Positions 14,902 through 17,104 of a stretch of 17,104 nucleotides of DNA are shown here, piece after piece. How positions within the stretch are numbered: the stretch's first letter is position 1; the number at the start of each line of letters is the position of its first letter. This DNA comes from Kiritimatiellia bacterium (lineage in GTDB: Bacteria; Verrucomicrobiota; Kiritimatiellia; RFP12; UBA1067), in the NCBI GenBank assembly GCA_017479035.1, contig JAFVCR010000062.1:1-17104 (forward strand). The letters are read 5' to 3'. The notes beneath the pieces were generated by a model, which worked only from the letters and a program-made list of their open reading frames with translations, was not told the origin of the DNA and searched no databases. A program made the position numbers and the translations under genes.

Positions 14902-15707
14902 ATTTTACGAACGATCAGCTTGCGCGTTATTCGCGTCATATAATCCTCACGGAGATAGGCGTAAAAGGGCAGGCGCGTATCAATGAGGGGCGCGTGCTGA
15001 TAATCGGCGCGGGCGGGCTGGGAGCGCCTGTGGCGTTGTATCTTGCGGCGGCGGGCGTCGGAACGATCGGCATGGCGGATGCGGACGAGGTGGATTTGTC
15101 GAATCTGCAGCGGCAGGTGATACACACCACGGCGGATCTCGGCAAGGCGAAGGTAGAGAGCGCGGCGGAGACGATGAAGGCCATCAATCCCGACGTGACG
15201 GTGAAGACGTACCGCTCGTTCATCTATTCCGGCAACATCCTCGACATAATCAAGGATTACGATTTCATCATCGACGGCACGGACAATTTCCCGGCGAAGT
15301 TCCTCATCAACGACGCGTGCGTGATAGCCCGCAAGCCATTCAGCCATGCGGGCATTCTGCGGTTCAACGGGCAGTTGATGACGTACGTTCCCGGTGCGGG
15401 GCCGTGCTACCGCTGCGTATTCCGCGAGCCGCCGCCGAAGGATGCCGTGCCCACGTGCCGGCAGGCCGGCGTGATAGGCGCGGTGGCGGGCGTGATAGGT
15501 TCGTTGCAGGCGATGGAAGCGGTGAAGTTCCTTACCGGCGCGGGCGACCTCTTGACGGGTTCGCTTTTGACCTATGACGCGTTGAAGAACGATTGGCACA
15601 AAGTGCGGCTGCCGCCGCGCCGTGCGGACTGCGCAGTCTGCGGTGCAAAGCCCACGATACTCGAACCCGTCGACTACGAGCAGGCGGTTTGCGATCTCAA
15701 GCATTGA
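14898..15707 (+). CDS. hcyF: ThiF/MoeB-like adenylyltransferase for the sulfur carrier (HcyF-like)
   Basis: E1-like enzyme that would adenylate the exposed C-terminal glycine of the carrier so that sulfide can displace AMP. Landmarks are RYSRHIIL (10-17), nucleotide loop GAGGLG (37-42), DADEVDLSNLQRQ (61-73), IDGTDN (125-130), a conserved Cys187 in TCRQAGVIG, and two CxxC zinc pairs (Cys170/Cys173 and Cys245/Cys248). At 269 residues it matches ThiF/MoeB without the rhodanese domain found in MoeB3/Uba4 proteins, which suits use of free sulfide from the adjacent reductase. ATG 14898 overlaps the hcyS stop (ATGA) and has a GGGGGAGGG ribosome binding site 5 nt upstream; the in-frame GTG at 14892 is less likely. 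By sequence alone it could be ThiF or MoeB. The operon favours HcyF. Confidence 0.85.
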   Translation: MNFTNDQLARYSRHIILTEIGVKGQARINEGRVLIIGAGGLGAPVALYLAAAGVGTIGMADADEVDLSNLQRQVIHTTADLGKAKVESAAETMKAINPDVTVKTYRSFIYSGNILDIIKDYDFIIDGTDNFPAKFLINDACVIARKPFSHAGILRFNGQLMTYVPGAGPCYRCVFREPPPKDAVPTCRQAGVIGAVAGVIGSLQAMEAVKFLTGAGDLLTGSLLTYDALKNDWHKVRLPPRRADCAVCGAKPTILEPVDYEQAVCDLKH

Positions 15708-15709
15708 CA

Positions 15710-16933
15710 ATGAAACTGCAAACAGCCATACTACATACAATCGCGCAAGGGGTGGAGCCGTTTCCGCCGTTATCTCAATCCAGTGCGTATTCGCTTGGAT
15801 CGCCTGCGGAGATGGAGGCCGTTTTTCGCTCGCAGAAGCCGGGCTTCGTCTACACGCGCATCGGCAACCCCACCATTGCGGAATTCGAGCGGCGGATAGC
15901 GGCCGTAGAAGGCGGCGCGGGTGCCGTGGCATGTGCGTCGGGGATGGCGGCGGTGGCGATGGCACTCGTCAACATTCTCGATGCCGGCGACGAAATCGTT
16001 GCGGCGAACGGGCTCTATGGCGGAAGCTTGAGCCTGCTGCACGATCTCGAGAGGCTTGGCATCGGCGTGCGTTTTTCGCGCAGCGCATCCGCAGAGGACA
16101 TCGCCGGCAAGATAACTCCACGCACGAAAGTCGTGTTCGGCGAAGTGATCGGCAATCCGTCCCTGGAGGTGATGGACGTCCGTGCAGTAGCCGACATTGC
16201 GCATGCGCACGGGCTGCCGCTTTTCGTGGACGCTACAACGGCCACGCCTGTTTTGATGCGGACGATCGATCATGGCGCGGACGTGGTGATACACTCGACC
16301 TCGAAATACATCAACGGTTTCGCAGATGCAATCGGCGGCGTAATAATAGACAGTGCGCGTTTTGCATGGGATGGCGCGCGCTGGCCGGCGTTGGCGAAAT
16401 ACTCCGCAATGCCGCGCTTGGCTTTCACGCGCCGTCTGCGCGACGACACATGGCAGCATTTCGGGCCGTGCATGGCACCGGCAACGGCGTGGCTCAACAC
16501 GCTGGGGCTTGAAACGCTGCCGCTGCGCGTGGAGCGCGAGTGCGACAATGCCCTTGCGCTGGCGGAGGCTCTTTGCGAGACGGATGGCGTGAGCGACGTG
16601 CGGTATCCCTCGTTCTCGCAGAAGGACTTGTGCACGCGGCAGTTTGCCAACGGCCGCGCCGGCGCGATACTCACGTTCCGCACGGGTTCTAAAGAACGCG
16701 CATTCCGCCTTCTGGACGCGCTCGAGTGCGCGTTGCTGGTTTCAAACATCGGAGACGTGCGCACGCTTGCGCTGCATCCGGCATCGACGATATTCATGCA
16801 TTCCGACGCGGCAGAACGCGAGGCCGCCGGCGTTTACGACGATCTCGTACGCGTGAGCGTGGGCATCGAAGATATTGACGATCTGGTCCGGGATTTCAGG
16901 CAGGCGGCAAGGAGGATGAATGGTAACGATTAG
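15710..16933 (+). CDS. metY: PLP-dependent O-acetylhomoserine sulfhydrylase-like enzyme (MetY-like)
   Basis: Cys/Met-metabolism PLP enzyme of 407 residues. It would replace the acyl group of an O-acyl-homoserine with sulfur, here probably from the carrier thiocarboxylate. Visible landmarks are YTRIGNPT (48-55), the PLP phosphate loop ASGMAA (76-81), FVDATTATP (172-180) with the PLP-ring Asp174, the Schiff-base Lys199 in HSTSKYINGF, HPASTIFMHS (356-365), and VRVSVGIEDIDDL (380-392) with the substrate-carboxylate Arg. Two places differ from common homologues: Ala after Asp174 where Asn is frequent, and Phe204 where His is frequent in NGH. I took ATG 15710, two bases after the hcyF stop, because the frame open upstream to 15593 overlaps hcyF out of frame. 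Cystathionine gamma-synthase or lyase are family alternatives. The sulfur-carrier context favours MetY. Confidence 0.85.
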   Translation: MKLQTAILHTIAQGVEPFPPLSQSSAYSLGSPAEMEAVFRSQKPGFVYTRIGNPTIAEFERRIAAVEGGAGAVACASGMAAVAMALVNILDAGDEIVAANGLYGGSLSLLHDLERLGIGVRFSRSASAEDIAGKITPRTKVVFGEVIGNPSLEVMDVRAVADIAHAHGLPLFVDATTATPVLMRTIDHGADVVIHSTSKYINGFADAIGGVIIDSARFAWDGARWPALAKYSAMPRLAFTRRLRDDTWQHFGPCMAPATAWLNTLGLETLPLRVERECDNALALAEALCETDGVSDVRYPSFSQKDLCTRQFANGRAGAILTFRTGSKERAFRLLDALECALLVSNIGDVRTLALHPASTIFMHSDAAEREAAGVYDDLVRVSVGIEDIDDLVRDFRQAARRMNGND

Positions 16934-17104
16934 CGAGCGGGACTGGAAAAATATCGTGGAATACGCAGCCGGGCGCCTTCCGGAGGAGGCGTGCGGACTT
17001 TTAGCGGGCGACGTGTTGCCTGAAGGTACGCGCATCGTCCGTAAAGTCTATTTCCTCGAAAATACCGACCACAGCAACGAGCATTTCTCCATGTCGCCGC
17101 GCGA
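16920..17104 (+). CDS. hcyD: JAMM/Mov34 metalloprotease, N-terminal part (HcyD/Mec+-like), cut by the window end
   Basis: The first 61 residues of a zinc metalloprotease of the JAMM (MPN+) class are visible. RLPEEACGLLAG (19-30) is the family's N-terminal signature, with Glu23 at the position of the catalytic Glu. The segment LENTDHSNEHFSMSP (46-60) matches the usual stretch before the zinc motif. The H-x-H-x7-S-x2-D zinc site should lie beyond 17104 and cannot be checked. The gene overlaps metY by 14 nt and has GGAGG (16911-16915) 4 nt before its ATG, so it is translationally coupled. Its predicted jobs are to cut Cys-Arg from the carrier and to release homocysteine from the carrier adduct, as HcyD does in Wolinella and as Mec+ does for CysO-cysteine. 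Confidence 0.8.
   Translation, partial: MVTISERDWKNIVEYAAGRLPEEACGLLAGDVLPEGTRIVRKVYFLENTDHSNEHFSMSPR

Noticed and set aside
14692..15707. Thiamine (ThiS/ThiF) or molybdopterin (MoaD/MoeB) genes
   Set aside because: The carrier tail is capped by Cys-Arg and the neighbours are sulfite reductase, a MetY-like enzyme and a JAMM protease, with no thiG, thiH, thiE or moa genes. The assignment remains open to a genome-wide check.

Overview
The window is a compact, GC-rich, almost entirely plus-strand stretch from a Gram-negative (diderm) bacterium. The evidence for a diderm is an outer-membrane beta-barrel with a terminal Phe, a periplasmic sulfate-binding protein, and an exosortase/EpsI protein. 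An exosortase-EpsI fusion beside a polyprenyl-phosphate sugar transferase would fit the Verrucomicrobiota/Kiritimatiellota/Lentisphaerota group. That placement is an impression from gene content, not a demonstrated result. There are no tRNA or rRNA genes, transposases or CRISPR arrays.

Region 1 (1-2950) is housekeeping. A near-consensus sigma70 promoter drives gltX, followed 3 nt later by a short (gamma-type) dnaX. A 117-bp gap with nested inverted repeats follows. Region 2 (2950-8536) holds an unusual long acyl-CoA dehydrogenase, then two envelope/exopolysaccharide genes. One is an exosortase fused to an EpsI domain that carries an inserted four-cysteine zinc-ribbon-like segment. The other is a WecA-type undecaprenyl-phosphate sugar-1-phosphate transferase fused to the non-catalytic N-terminal half of a CapD/WbpM-like protein. 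A hairpin after it may be a terminator.

Region 3 (8537-8956) is non-coding. It contains an AT-rich array of seven 21-22 bp units, each built round the palindrome TTCAAG-GG-CTTGAA, and then a promoter-like sequence with a strong but oddly placed ribosome binding site.

Region 4 (8957-17104, running off the end) is a tightly packed sulfur-assimilation operon. It encodes an outer-membrane barrel, a sulfate/thiosulfate ABC importer (binding protein, CysT, CysW, CysA), and a small siroheme/[4Fe-4S] sulfite reductase with two ferredoxin clusters. After these come a ThiS/MoaD-like sulfur carrier ending in GGG-Cys-Arg, a ThiF/MoeB-like adenylyltransferase, a MetY-type PLP sulfhydrylase, and the start of a JAMM/Mov34 metalloprotease. 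The last five genes overlap or nearly touch. The set matches the logic of the Wolinella succinogenes HcyS/HcyF/MetY/HcyD pathway: imported sulfur oxyanion is reduced to sulfide, loaded on a carrier protein as a thiocarboxylate, transferred to an O-acyl-homoserine, and homocysteine is released by the metalloprotease. The masked carrier tail and the protease gene in the same operon are the strongest evidence, and this is the most interesting part of the window. Sulfate-activation genes (ATP sulfurylase, APS/PAPS reductase) are not in view.
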